This document shows positions 30,480-38,996 of a DNA stretch of 64,000 nucleotides, piece by piece. Positions within the stretch are counted from its first letter, which is position 1. The number at the start of each line of letters is the position of its first letter. The translations under genes were made by a program, and so were the position numbers. Under the pieces are notes generated by a model. That model was not told where the DNA came from, did no database searches, and saw only the letters and a program-made list of their open reading frames with translations. Source of the DNA: Mycobacterium botniense (lineage in GTDB: Bacteria; Actinomycetota; Actinomycetes; Mycobacteriales; Mycobacteriaceae); contig NZ_BLKW01000004.1 in NCBI RefSeq assembly GCF_010723305.1, positions 1,984,001-2,048,000 of the forward strand, read 5' to 3'.

Positions 30480-30962
30480 TCAGCTGTGGCCCCGAAGCTT
30501 TTCGCGAAGTCGACGGTTCACCGGTTCCGGCAGCAGGTCTGACACGTCACCGCCAAACATCGCGACCTCCTTGGCCAGCGACGATGACACGAACGAATAC
30601 CGTGGTGTGGTCGCAATGAAAAACGTGTCCACCCCGGCGATGTGTTTGTTCATCTGCGCCATCTGCAGCTCGTATTCGAAGTCGGTGCCGGTACGCAAAC
30701 CCTTCACAATGGCAGACAACCCCCGTGACCTGACGAAGTCGACGACGAGTCCCGATCCGGCTTCCACCCGCAAATTGGGCAGGTGCGTTGTCGACTCGGT
30801 GATCATCGCGATCCGCTCATCGAGGTCGAACATGCTTTTTTTGGCGGGGTTGACCAGGATCGCGACCAGCACCTCGTCGAACTGCGCAGCGGCGCGCTCA
30901 AAGACGTCGATGTGGCCCAGGGTCACCGGGTCGAATGATCCCGGGCATACCGCGCCCGTCAT
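30480..30962 (-). CDS. coaD: Phosphopantetheine adenylyltransferase
   Basis: CoaD (160 aa) transfers adenylate from ATP to 4'-phosphopantetheine, the penultimate step of coenzyme A synthesis. It has the nucleotidyltransferase motif [17 protein letters not shown], the residue stretch [17 protein letters not shown], and the C-terminal [22 protein letters not shown], which is diagnostic for the family. ATG 30962. The rsmD gene ends 72 bp upstream, on the same strand, an arrangement seen in many genomes. Confidence 0.96.
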   Translation of the reverse strand: MTGAVCPGSFDPVTLGHIDVFERAAAQFDEVLVAILVNPAKKSMFDLDERIAMITESTTHLPNLRVEAGSGLVVDFVRSRGLSAIVKGLRTGTDFEYELQMAQMNKHIAGVDTFFIATTPRYSFVSSSLAKEVAMFGGDVSDLLPEPVNRRLREKLRGHS

Positions 30963-31034
30963 CAGCGCCGCTCCTCCTTGCCGTGCCCCGCCTCGTGGCC
31001 GGTGGTCATGACCGATGACGGTAGCAGGGCGCGC

Positions 31035-31601
31035 TCAGCGCGACGCGCTCATCAGTTCGGCGAGCTCCAGGCGGGTGTCGCCGTATACCCGTGACGGCCA
31101 GGGTTGCCAGTCGGGCGGCCAGCTCAGCCGCGGGCTCCTGGTGGCACGCTCGATCGCCGCAACGGTGCCTGCGCGAGCCCAGCCGTGGGCGGTGAGCGCG
31201 GTGAGCATGGCCTCGATTTCGGCGGCACCGACGTCATACGGCGGGTCGGCCAGCACGAGATCCACGGGGGAGTCGGCGCCGGCCGCCAACACGGCGGCCA
31301 CCGTGCCGCGCCGCAGCGTTGCACCGCTCAGGCCCACGGTGGCGATATTGCGCTCCAGCACGGCCGCGGTGCGCCGATCGGACTCCACAAACAGCGCCGA
31401 CGCGGCCCCGCGCGACAGTGCCTCCAGCCCCAGCGCGCCGGAACCGGCGTAGAGGTCCACCACCGACAGCCCGGTCATGTCCAGCCGCGCCGCCAGCAGG
31501 TTAAACAAAGCCTCACGCACCCGATCAGTGGTGGGCCTGACTCGCCCCGGGGGAACCACGATGCGCCGGCCGCCCGCAGTGCCCGCGATGATCCGGCTCA
31601 G
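31035..31601 (-). CDS. rsmD: 16S rRNA m2G966 methyltransferase RsmD with unusual start
   Basis: RsmD-like SAM-dependent methyltransferase (about 188 aa). SAM motif [20 protein letters not shown] and catalytic LADPPYDVG are intact. The conserved N-terminal strand [29 protein letters not shown] begins upstream of any ATG, GTG or TTG. The first such codon in frame is GTG 31559, which would remove [13 protein letters not shown]. The only plausible full-length start is CTG 31601, in a CTGA overlap with the stop of a 21-codon ORF. An in-frame TGA at 31653-31655 excludes a longer gene. I list the CTG form. GTG 31559 is the conventional alternative. Confidence 0.8.
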   Translation of the reverse strand: MSRIIAGTAGGRRIVVPPGRVRPTTDRVREALFNLLAARLDMTGLSVVDLYAGSGALGLEALSRGAASALFVESDRRTAAVLERNIATVGLSGATLRRGTVAAVLAAGADSPVDLVLADPPYDVGAAEIEAMLTALTAHGWARAGTVAAIERATRSPRLSWPPDWQPWPSRVYGDTRLELAELMSASR

Positions 31602-31663
31602 CGCGACACCGCCAGCGGCAGGCCGCGCCCCGCGCGGGCACCCGTCGACACCTCACAGATCAC
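31598..31663 (-). CDS. 21-codon ORF coupled to rsmD
   Basis: GTG 31663 is preceded by CAGGAG at a normal distance (6 nt). The ORF encodes [21 protein letters not shown] and ends in TGA at 31598-31600, sharing the CTGA with the presumed rsmD start. It begins 18 nt downstream of the VKOR stop. It could be a translational leader that delivers ribosomes to rsmD, or debris left when the pca gene was lost from this position. No family match is recognised. Confidence 0.4.
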   Translation of the reverse strand: MICEVSTGARAGRGLPLAVSR

Positions 31664-31681
31664 GCGCCGCTCCTGAGCGAA

Positions 31682-32314
31682 CTAGAGCAATGTCGACCAG
31701 TAGTCCCGGAACCGGACCACGATCAACACGATCACCGCGGCGAACCACAGCGCGGTGATCGACCACCGCCACCGGTACAAGACCGAGGCCACCGCGCTGC
31801 GTTCGCAGGCCGGACGGAACGCGACCGATGCCGCCACCACCAGCAGCGGGATAGTGACCGCCCAGACCATCATGCAGTAGGGGCACAGCGCCCCGATCCG
31901 GTACAGGCTCTGGTAGATCAACCAGTGCACGAACACGGCACCGGCTGCCGTCGCCACCGCCAAACCGATCCAATACCATTGGGGCAAAGGAACTTTCGCT
32001 AGCGAAAGCACTCCGGAAACGATGACCACGGTGAAGGCTACGATGCCGATCAACGGGTTGGGAAAACCCAGCAACGACGCTTGGGGTGTACCCATCACCG
32101 AGCCACACCCCAACACGGGATTGAGATTGCACGACGGCACATACAGCGGGTCGAGCAGACTTTTGATTTTCTCAACCGTCAGCGTCATCGACGCGATCAG
32201 GCCGATGACACCGGCGATCAGCACCCACCACGCGCTGCCCAACGGCACCGGCGTACCGGCCGGTGCGGGATCATCCGATCGCGCGGTGGATTCCGTGGAC
32301 ACCGCGATGGTCAC
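31682..32314 (-). CDS. Vitamin K epoxide reductase-family membrane protein (VKOR)
   Basis: Membrane protein (210 aa, five to six predicted helices) that reoxidises a periplasmic DsbA-like oxidase using quinone. The first cysteine pair is in SCNLNPVLGCGSVMG, and the active CxxC is in ALCPYCMMVW. It is the orthologue of Rv2968c. Its start overlaps the stop of the DsbA-like gene (ATGA-type 4-nt overlap), strong support for a functional pair that introduces disulfide bonds in exported proteins. In M. tuberculosis pca follows. Here rsmD does. Confidence 0.93.
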   Translation of the reverse strand: MTIAVSTESTARSDDPAPAGTPVPLGSAWWVLIAGVIGLIASMTLTVEKIKSLLDPLYVPSCNLNPVLGCGSVMGTPQASLLGFPNPLIGIVAFTVVIVSGVLSLAKVPLPQWYWIGLAVATAAGAVFVHWLIYQSLYRIGALCPYCMMVWAVTIPLLVVAASVAFRPACERSAVASVLYRWRWSITALWFAAVIVLIVVRFRDYWSTLL

Positions 32315-33066
32315 GACGCCGCAGAAGTCGCAGCCGAGTCCAGGCCCGGCACATCGCCGACGATCTCTTTGATCTTGGCGACCAGGGCGTCCGGTGTCGA
32401 CGGTGTGTAGTCTTCACCGTTGATCCGGATCGTCGGGGTAGCGTGAATATGATGGGCGGCCGCTAAACCGTCAACCATCGGTATGTATTTCCCGCTGTCG
32501 ATGCATTGCGGCACCTTCCCCGCTGCACCCGCTTCACGGGCGAGCTCGATCAGTCGCGCATTGTCCGGAAAGGTGGAGCCGGTTTCCGGAGGCTGAATCT
32601 GCTTGGTGAACAGCGCGGTATGGAACCGGCGGAACGCGTCGATGGACTCATCGGCGACGCAGTAGGCGGCCGCCGCGGCTCGCGACGAATAGTCGTCGTT
32701 TTGTGGGCGGCTCAGAAGGCCCAGCATGTAGTAGTCGGCTGCGATAGCGCCGGTGTCGATGAGTTTGGACACCGTTGGCCCGAAAATCCGCTCGAAATTA
32801 CCGCAGGCCGGACACAAGAAATCTTCGTAGAACGACACCGTGGCTTTAGGCTCGCTGGTTCCCGGCTTGGTGATCAGCTTGCTCGACGTCACCCGCACCG
32901 CCTGGCCGTCAACGGGGTTTTTCTTGGCGTGCGATGTCACGATGTAGAGCACAAGGCCGACAGCGAAGATCACGACGACCGCAGTCATACCGAGCTGGAT
33001 CAGCAGGTTGCGCCTGCGGTCGGCGGCGTTGAGGTCGTAGCGCGGTCGTTTGGGTTTGTCGGCCAC
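32311..33066 (-). CDS. DsbA-like periplasmic thiol oxidase (Rv2969c orthologue)
   Basis: 251-aa membrane-anchored thioredoxin-fold protein. A cytoplasmic basic stretch MADKPKRPRYD is followed by one transmembrane helix (about 24-45, LIQLGMTAVVVIFAVGLVLYIV), then the DsbA catalytic motif DFLCPACGNFERI and the cis-proline loop HATPTIRINGEDY. It forms disulfides in exported proteins and is recycled by the VKOR encoded next. Start ATG 33066. It is first of the two-gene unit and 87 bp from lipN. Confidence 0.94.
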   Translation of the reverse strand: MADKPKRPRYDLNAADRRRNLLIQLGMTAVVVIFAVGLVLYIVTSHAKKNPVDGQAVRVTSSKLITKPGTSEPKATVSFYEDFLCPACGNFERIFGPTVSKLIDTGAIAADYYMLGLLSRPQNDDYSSRAAAAAYCVADESIDAFRRFHTALFTKQIQPPETGSTFPDNARLIELAREAGAAGKVPQCIDSGKYIPMVDGLAAAHHIHATPTIRINGEDYTPSTPDALVAKIKEIVGDVPGLDSAATSAAS

Positions 33067-33101
33067 AGGTTCGCTGGTCCTCGGTTGTCGGCGGCGGCGA
33101 T

Positions 33102-33131
33102 AGCGCCTCTAGCGTAAGCGCCTCTAGCGTA
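33102..33131 (+). repeat. Perfect 15-bp tandem duplication
   Basis: AGCGCCTCTAGCGTA occurs twice in direct tandem (33102-33116 and 33117-33131) between lipN and the DsbA-like gene, with no mismatch. It lies upstream of the DsbA start and may mark a variable-length site or a replication slip. Confidence 0.9.
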
Positions 33132-33152
33132 CCGGCGGGCTCGGCGGGTGTC

Positions 33153-34271
33153 TTATAGCCGGCTGAGGTGAGCGCGCAGCGCCGACACCAGCTCGCCAGT
33201 GGCGATGGCGCTGCCGCCCCCGAGCGGAAACAAGCTGGCAAAGCCGTGGGTCAGCGATCCCAGGCGGCGCAGATCCACGGTGTTTCCAGCAGCGTGCACA
33301 GCGGTCGCGTACTGCTCGCCTTCGTCGCGCAGCGGATCAAAACCCGCGATCGCGATCAGCGCGGGCGGCAGACCGGACAGGTTCTCGGCCAGCAGCGGCG
33401 ACACCCGCGGATCGGTGGGCTCAACACCGCTACCCGCGAGATATTGGGTGCCGAACCAGTCGATGTCGTGTTTGGTCAGCAGAAAACCCTCGGCGAACAG
33501 GCTCAGCGACCGGGTCCGGGCGGTGAAGTCGGTGCGCGGATATAAAAGCCACTGCAGCACCGGGATGGGCCCGGCGTCGTCGCGCGCCAATTGCGCTACC
33601 ACGGCGGCCAGGTTGCCGCCGGCACTGTCACCGCCGACCGCCACTCGCCCGGCCAGCGCACCAAGCTCGACGGCGTGCTCATGGGCCCACCGGAACGCCG
33701 CGTAGGCGTCGTCAACCGCAGCCGGGGCCGGGTGCTCGGGCGCCAGCCGGTAGTCAATCGACAGCACGTGGATACCGGCGTCACGGCAGATCAACCGGCA
33801 TAGCGCGTCATGGGTGTCCAGGTCACCGATGGTCCAGCCGCCGCCGTGGTAGAAGACCAGCACCGGCGTCGGCTCCGCGCAGGCCGGACGGTAGTGCCGC
33901 GCCGGGATCGCACCGGCCGGCCCGGGCAGGGACATCTGGTTGACGGCGACGTGAATCTGCGGACCCGGGAACGCCAACACCAGCTCACGCATGCGCCGTC
34001 GGGAGGCGGTCGGATCCTCGTTGTGCACCAACCCGTCAATGCCGAGCATCCGCACGCTGGACAGCATCAACTGCAGCGTGGGATCCAGGGCGTTGCCGTC
34101 GATGTACACCGAGCGGCCACCCGACAGCAGCAGTGCGGCGCGGTTCGGGATCCGCGGAATGACCCGGACACCCGTGCTGGTTACCGCACTGCGCACGCGG
34201 CTGATCCAGCGCGGTGGCACCCGCAGCGCTCCCAGCTGACGGCCGGGCGCGCCTGGCAGACTTCGTAGCAT
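33153..34271 (-). CDS. lipN: Carboxylesterase/lipase LipN (hormone-sensitive-lipase type)
   Basis: Alpha/beta hydrolase of the hormone-sensitive lipase family, 372 aa. Oxyanion motif FYHGGGWTIGDL, nucleophile elbow GGDSAGGNLAA, the catalytic Asp in FDPLRDEGE, and the catalytic His in LGSLTHGFASLF are all present. LipN of M. tuberculosis hydrolyses short-chain esters. ATG 34271 (MLRSLPGAPGRQL) matches the family start and overlaps the ATG of the divergent aldo-keto reductase (CATG). The gene is read toward the disulfide pair. A longer open frame to 34373 is inside the opposite gene. Confidence 0.9.
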   Translation of the reverse strand: MLRSLPGAPGRQLGALRVPPRWISRVRSAVTSTGVRVIPRIPNRAALLLSGGRSVYIDGNALDPTLQLMLSSVRMLGIDGLVHNEDPTASRRRMRELVLAFPGPQIHVAVNQMSLPGPAGAIPARHYRPACAEPTPVLVFYHGGGWTIGDLDTHDALCRLICRDAGIHVLSIDYRLAPEHPAPAAVDDAYAAFRWAHEHAVELGALAGRVAVGGDSAGGNLAAVVAQLARDDAGPIPVLQWLLYPRTDFTARTRSLSLFAEGFLLTKHDIDWFGTQYLAGSGVEPTDPRVSPLLAENLSGLPPALIAIAGFDPLRDEGEQYATAVHAAGNTVDLRRLGSLTHGFASLFPLGGGSAIATGELVSALRAHLSRL

Positions 34272-35103
34272 GACTGCTCCCCTGGTCACGCTGAACGACG
34301 GTAATGCGATCCCGCAGGTTGGATTCGGCGTTTTCAAGATTTCGCCCGCCGACACCGAGCGCGCAGTCGCCACCGCGCTGCAGGTCGGCTACCGGCATAT
34401 CGACACCGCCGCGGCCTACGGCAACGAACGCGAGACGGGCCGGGCGGTCGCCCGGTCCGGTATTCCGCGCGACCAGCTCTACCTGGTCACCAAGCTCTGG
34501 AACGCTGACCAGGGCTACGACAGCACATTGCAGGCCTTTGACGCCAGCATGCACCGGCTCGGGCTGGACTACCTGGACCTGTACCTGATCCACTGGCCGC
34601 TGCCGCAGCTGGGCAAGTTCGTCGACACCTTCACAGCGTTTGCGTACCTGCGTGACCAGGGCCGGATCCGTTCCATCGGGGTCAGCAATTTCGAACCCGA
34701 GCACCTCAAAGTGCTCATCGACGCCACCGGCATCGTCCCTGCCGTCAACCAGATCGAACTGCATCCGCGGTTGCCCCAGACGGAACTGCGGGAGCTGCAC
34801 ACCCGGCTCGGCATCGCCACCGAGGCGTGGGGACCGCTCGGACAAGGATCATTGGTCACCCACCCGACCATCACTGCCGTCGCCGAAGGCCGCGGCCGCA
34901 CACCGGCCCAGGTACTGATCAGATGGCATCTTCAGCTCGGTAATATCATCATCCCCAAGTCGGCGAACCCCACGCGGATTGCGAGCAACTTCGACGTGTT
35001 CGATTTTCAGCTGAGCGCCACCGAAATGGCGTCGATCTCCTCGCTCGAGGACGGAACCCGGCTTGGCCCTAACCCACGACACTTCAATTTCACAGGCAGG
35101 TGA
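34270..35103 (+). CDS. Aldo-keto reductase, first of a tandem pair
   Basis: AKR superfamily NADPH-dependent oxidoreductase, 277 aa, resembling 2,5-diketo-D-gluconate reductases. The catalytic tetrad is visible: Asp/Tyr in DTAAAYGNERE, Lys in VTKLWNADQGYDST, and His in IHWPLPQLGK. The C-terminal coenzyme region is [23 protein letters not shown]. Start ATG 34270 (TAPLVTLNDGNAIPQVG). Six nucleotides separate it from the second reductase, so they are co-transcribed. A comparable tandem pair exists in M. smegmatis, whereas M. tuberculosis has only one gene (Rv2971). Confidence 0.9.
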   Translation: MTAPLVTLNDGNAIPQVGFGVFKISPADTERAVATALQVGYRHIDTAAAYGNERETGRAVARSGIPRDQLYLVTKLWNADQGYDSTLQAFDASMHRLGLDYLDLYLIHWPLPQLGKFVDTFTAFAYLRDQGRIRSIGVSNFEPEHLKVLIDATGIVPAVNQIELHPRLPQTELRELHTRLGIATEAWGPLGQGSLVTHPTITAVAEGRGRTPAQVLIRWHLQLGNIIIPKSANPTRIASNFDVFDFQLSATEMASISSLEDGTRLGPNPRHFNFTGR

Positions 35104-35109
35104 GATCAC

Positions 35110-35955
35110 GTGACTGGCGAGTCGGGCGCCATGGTCCCCTCCGTCGCACTCAATGATGAGAACACGATGCCGGTGCTCGGTCTGGGCGTCGCAGAGTTGT
35201 CAGACAGCGAAACCGAGCGTGCGGTGTCGGCGGCGCTGGAAATCGGCTGCCGGCTGATCGACACCGCCGCGGTGTATGGCAACGAGGCCGCCGTGGGCCG
35301 CGCGATCGCGGCCTCGGGGATTCCCCGCGCCGAATTGTTCGTCACCACCAAGCTGGCCACAGCCGACCAGGGCTTCACCACCTCCCAGGATGCGTGCAAA
35401 GCCAGTTTGGAGCGGCTTGGCCTGGACTACGTCGACCTGTACCTGATGCATTGGCCCGCACCGCAGCTGGGCAAGTACGTGGACAGCTGGGGCGGGATGA
35501 TCCAGTCCCGCGGGGAAGGCCATGCCCGCTCCATCGGGGTGTCCAATTTCACCGAAGAGCACCTGACGACCGTCATCGACCTGGCTTTCGTCGTGCCCGC
35601 GGTGAACCAGATCGAATTGCACCCCCTGCTCAACCAGGCCGACCTGCGCAAGGCCAATGCCCAGCACAATGTCGTCACCCAGGCCTACAGCCCGCTCGCA
35701 CTGGGCAGGCTGCTGACGCACCCCACGGTGACATCCATCGCCGCCGAATATGCGCGCACACCCGCACAGGTGCTGCTGCGATGGAACCTGCAATTGGGCA
35801 ATTCGGTCATCTTTCGCTCGGGCAAACCCGAACGTATCGCCAGCAACTTCGATGTGTTCGATTTCGAGTTGGCCGCCGAACATATGAACGCGCTCAACGG
35901 GCTCAACGACGGCACGCGGGTGCGCGAGGATCCGCTGACCTATACGGGGGTCTAG
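35110..35955 (+). CDS. Aldo-keto reductase, second of pair (Rv2971 orthologue)
   Basis: 281-aa AKR-family oxidoreductase, very close to M. tuberculosis Rv2971. Catalytic residues are in [21 protein letters not shown] and [14 protein letters not shown]. The C-terminal segment [24 protein letters not shown] is present. In mycobacteria these enzymes reduce dicarbonyls such as methylglyoxal. GTG 35110 is 6 nt after the first gene's stop. A convergent HNH gene ends 41 bp away, with a weak CCGGCC-rich hairpin between them. Confidence 0.92.
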   Translation: MTGESGAMVPSVALNDENTMPVLGLGVAELSDSETERAVSAALEIGCRLIDTAAVYGNEAAVGRAIAASGIPRAELFVTTKLATADQGFTTSQDACKASLERLGLDYVDLYLMHWPAPQLGKYVDSWGGMIQSRGEGHARSIGVSNFTEEHLTTVIDLAFVVPAVNQIELHPLLNQADLRKANAQHNVVTQAYSPLALGRLLTHPTVTSIAAEYARTPAQVLLRWNLQLGNSVIFRSGKPERIASNFDVFDFELAAEHMNALNGLNDGTRVREDPLTYTGV

Positions 35956-35996
35956 CCCCCGACCCGTGCCGGCCGGGTAGCGCCGGCGGCCGGAAT

Positions 35997-36710
35997 CTAA
36001 CCCGTCGGGCACGTCGCTGCCGCCTGCCGCAACACATCGGCTGACGGCTGGTCAACCGGCAGCTCATAACCGCGCAGCACCGCGATGTACTGCATCGAAT
36101 ACTGACACCAAAATGCTTTGTTGGGCGGCATCCACACTGCGGGCTGCGCGTCGCTTTTGTCCTCGTTGGCTTGCCCGGCGACCGCCAGCAGATTGGCCGG
36201 GTCGTTGGCGAAACGCAGCCGCCGCCGATACGGCCAGTCGTAGGCGCCCATGTCCCAGGCGTAGGCCAGCGGAACGATGTGGTCGATCTGCACCGAGGCA
36301 CCGACCCGGGCGCCCCGCTGGAACACAACCGTGGCATTGGTGTAGGGGTCATGCAGGATACCGGTGGCGACGGCGTCGGGACAGCGCTTGGTTGACACAT
36401 ACGTCTTGTCGACGAGATCTCGGTTGAGAATGTCATCGCGCGTATCGCAACCGTTGTGCCCGCCGGGTGCGTCGTTATCATCGTCCCAGGCGTCGCCGAA
36501 CGCCGCGCGGCGGTAGTCGTAACGACGGATCCGCTGCGGCACCACCGTAATTCCGGCGAGGACGTCGGAGCCGGGTTGCACGGTGGGGATGTCGGCCCGT
36601 GCACCGAACTGATCCGGTCGGTCGCCCGCTGATCCCCTCACCGCCTGGTAGGCGACTATCACAGCGACAGCTGCGATCAACGAAAGCCATAGTAACGCTT
36701 TGCGGTTCAC
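35997..36710 (-). CDS. Secreted HNH-type endonuclease-like protein (Rv2972c orthologue)
   Basis: 237-aa protein with an N-terminal signal sequence or membrane anchor (KALLWLSLIAAVAVIVAYQAV). The C-terminal DUF1524/HNH-type domain has IDHIVPLAYAWDMGAYDW, then ANDPANLLAVAGQANEDKSD, containing the His-Asn-like metal-binding pattern, and VWMPPNKAFWCQY. Cysteines at CDTRDDI and WCQY/TCPTG may be disulfide-bonded outside the cell. The substrate is unknown. GTG 36710 has AAGGAG upstream. It follows recG on the same strand, 46 bp away. Confidence 0.82.
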   Translation of the reverse strand: MNRKALLWLSLIAAVAVIVAYQAVRGSAGDRPDQFGARADIPTVQPGSDVLAGITVVPQRIRRYDYRRAAFGDAWDDDNDAPGGHNGCDTRDDILNRDLVDKTYVSTKRCPDAVATGILHDPYTNATVVFQRGARVGASVQIDHIVPLAYAWDMGAYDWPYRRRLRFANDPANLLAVAGQANEDKSDAQPAVWMPPNKAFWCQYSMQYIAVLRGYELPVDQPSADVLRQAAATCPTG

Positions 36711-36756
36711 AAACGCCGCTCCTTAAGGCCACTTCGGTCTGCGCCGCTGCCGGCAG

Positions 36757-38994
36757 TCACGACTTGTCCAGGTACTCGATACGGTCGTTGTCGGTGAATC
36801 GCGCTGCCAGCTGTGCCAATCCGGGATGGGCAGGTTCTGCTGCGTAAGCCCGGGTGCAAAAGTCCCGCGCAGCCTCGATGATCTCGCGGTGGTCTGCCAG
36901 CGACAGCAGCCTCAGGGTAAGCGCACGACCGGACTGGTTGCGGCCCAGCACATCTCCTTCGCGACGTTCCTTCAGGTCCAAGTCGGCGAGTGCGAACCCG
37001 TCCAGGGTGTCGGCGACGGCTTGCACCCGGCGGCCCGCTGCCGATCCCGGCGAGGCCCAGGTGGCGAGCAGACACAGGCTCGGATGTGTACCCCGGCCGA
37101 TCCGGCCCCGCAGCTGATGTAACTGGCTGACTCCGAATCGGTCGGCGTCCATCACCACCATGACGGTCGCGTTCGGGACGTCCACACCGACCTCAATCAC
37201 GGTGGTGCATACCAGCACATCAACCTTTCCGGACCGGAAGGCGGCCATCACGGCATCCTTCTCCTCCGCGGGCAGCCGCCCGTGCATGAGCCCGAGCCGC
37301 AGGCCCGCCAACTCGTTGCGAGCCAGCCGGACGTACAGGTCTTGCGCTGTCGCCGACGGCCGGGCACCCGGCTCCGGGGGCTCGTCGTTTTCGTCGATGC
37401 GCGGTGCCACCACGTAGGCCTGGCGCCCGGCAGCGACCTCCTCGACGATGCGCTGCCATGCCCGGTCGAGCCAGGCCGGCTTGTCCCTGACGAAGATCGC
37501 GGTGGTGCTGATCGGCTGGCGTCCTCGGGGAAGCTCCCGCAGCGTCGACGTTTCCAGATCACCGTAGACGGTAAGCGCAACGGTGCGCGGTATCGGCGTC
37601 GCGGTCATCACCAGCAGGTGAGGTGTTTTACCGGCAGGGGCCTTCGCGCGCAATTGATCTCGCTGCTCAACACCGAATCGGTGCTGCTCGTCGACCACGA
37701 CCATCCCCAGCCGGTGAAACTCCACGGCATCCTGCAGCAGCGCATGGGTGCCGATGACGATACCGGCCTCGCCGCTTGCTATTTCGGCGCGGACCTGTTT
37801 CTTCTGCGCCGGCGACATCGAGCCCGTGAGCAACGCAACCCGGGTGGCACCCGCGGCGCCGCCGAGCTGACCGGCCATCCCCAGTGGTCCGAGGATATCG
37901 GTAATTGACCGAAAATGTTGTGTAGCAAGTACTTCTGTTGGAGCAAGGAGCGCACACTGATAGCCCGCGTCGACCATCTGGAGCATGGCGAGAACGGCGA
38001 CTATCGTTTTACCCGAGCCGACTTCACCTTGCAGCAACCGGTTCATCGGGCGCGCCGCCGCGAGTTCGTCAGACAGTACCTTCAGTACGCGACGTTGCCC
38101 TGTTGTCAGTTCAAAAGGCAAGCACTGCAACAACTCTTGTGCAAGACCGTCCGGGCGCGGCGGTGCCGACAGGCCTGATTGCGCGAGTTCGCTGTGCCGA
38201 CGCGCGATCAGCGCCCACTGCAGGCCGACGGCTTCGTCGAAGGTCAACCGCTCATAGGCGAGTCGTCGTTCTGTCTCACTCTCGGCGAGGTGGATGGCTC
38301 GCAGCGCTTGATCTTCGGAGATCAAACCGAACTCGGCGCGCAGCGCCTCCGGCAACGGATCGGGAACGGGGTCGAGGACCTCGAGTACCTGACGTACGCA
38401 GGCGAAGATGTCCCAGCTCTGTAGTTTGGTGCTTGCCGGATAAATAGGGTAGAAGCGACGCTGAAAGGCTTCCAGCAACACTTCCCCGCTCACGGCTTCC
38501 GAGGCGTCGGCGATCTTGCGCAGCGATCTGCTGCCCACATTGCGGCCCCGCGGAGAGTCCAAGACCAAAAAGGCGGGATGCGTCAGATGCATTCTGTCCC
38601 GCAAGAATTGGACTTCTCCCGACAGCATCACCCGGGTGCCTTCGGTGAGTTCTTCTTTGAGGTAATTCGCGTGGAAAAACGTCGCGGTCACCCTGCTGCG
38701 CCCGGAGCCCACCGTGATGACCAGGTACTCGTCTTTACGTCGTTTCGTCGCGGGGGCTTGCGTCCTCCTTTTCATCGGGCGCGCCACGGCGTGGGTGATC
38801 GTGTCGACGAGCGTGATGTGCTCACCGGCCGGTGGCCGCTCGTCGCCGGCTCCGCGCATTGTGGCGCCCTCGACGTAGCTGCGCGGATAGTGGCGCAGCA
38901 GGTCGTCGACGGTGCGGATGCCGAACACCTCATCGAGGGAGTCGGCGGCTTTGGCCCCGATGACGTAATCGAGCCGGTCACTCAGCGTCACCAC
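36757..38994 (-). CDS. recG: ATP-dependent DNA helicase RecG
   Basis: Branch-migration helicase that regresses stalled forks, 745 aa. An N-terminal wedge/OB domain (residues 1-165, GEHITLVDTITHAVARPMKRR) is followed by SF2 motifs: I (LLQGEVGSGKTIVAVLAML), Ia (LAPTEVLATQHF), II (VVVDEQHRFGVEQR, a DExH-box), III (VMTATPIPRTVAL), and IV-VI (QAYVVAPRI, VLVCTTVIEVGVDVPNA, QLHQLRGRIGRG). The C-terminus ends RIEYLDKS. Start GTG 38994 lies 2 nt after the DAK gene stop. Confidence 0.97.
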   Translation of the reverse strand: MVTLSDRLDYVIGAKAADSLDEVFGIRTVDDLLRHYPRSYVEGATMRGAGDERPPAGEHITLVDTITHAVARPMKRRTQAPATKRRKDEYLVITVGSGRSRVTATFFHANYLKEELTEGTRVMLSGEVQFLRDRMHLTHPAFLVLDSPRGRNVGSRSLRKIADASEAVSGEVLLEAFQRRFYPIYPASTKLQSWDIFACVRQVLEVLDPVPDPLPEALRAEFGLISEDQALRAIHLAESETERRLAYERLTFDEAVGLQWALIARRHSELAQSGLSAPPRPDGLAQELLQCLPFELTTGQRRVLKVLSDELAAARPMNRLLQGEVGSGKTIVAVLAMLQMVDAGYQCALLAPTEVLATQHFRSITDILGPLGMAGQLGGAAGATRVALLTGSMSPAQKKQVRAEIASGEAGIVIGTHALLQDAVEFHRLGMVVVDEQHRFGVEQRDQLRAKAPAGKTPHLLVMTATPIPRTVALTVYGDLETSTLRELPRGRQPISTTAIFVRDKPAWLDRAWQRIVEEVAAGRQAYVVAPRIDENDEPPEPGARPSATAQDLYVRLARNELAGLRLGLMHGRLPAEEKDAVMAAFRSGKVDVLVCTTVIEVGVDVPNATVMVVMDADRFGVSQLHQLRGRIGRGTHPSLCLLATWASPGSAAGRRVQAVADTLDGFALADLDLKERREGDVLGRNQSGRALTLRLLSLADHREIIEAARDFCTRAYAAEPAHPGLAQLAARFTDNDRIEYLDKS

Positions 38995-38996
38995 GG

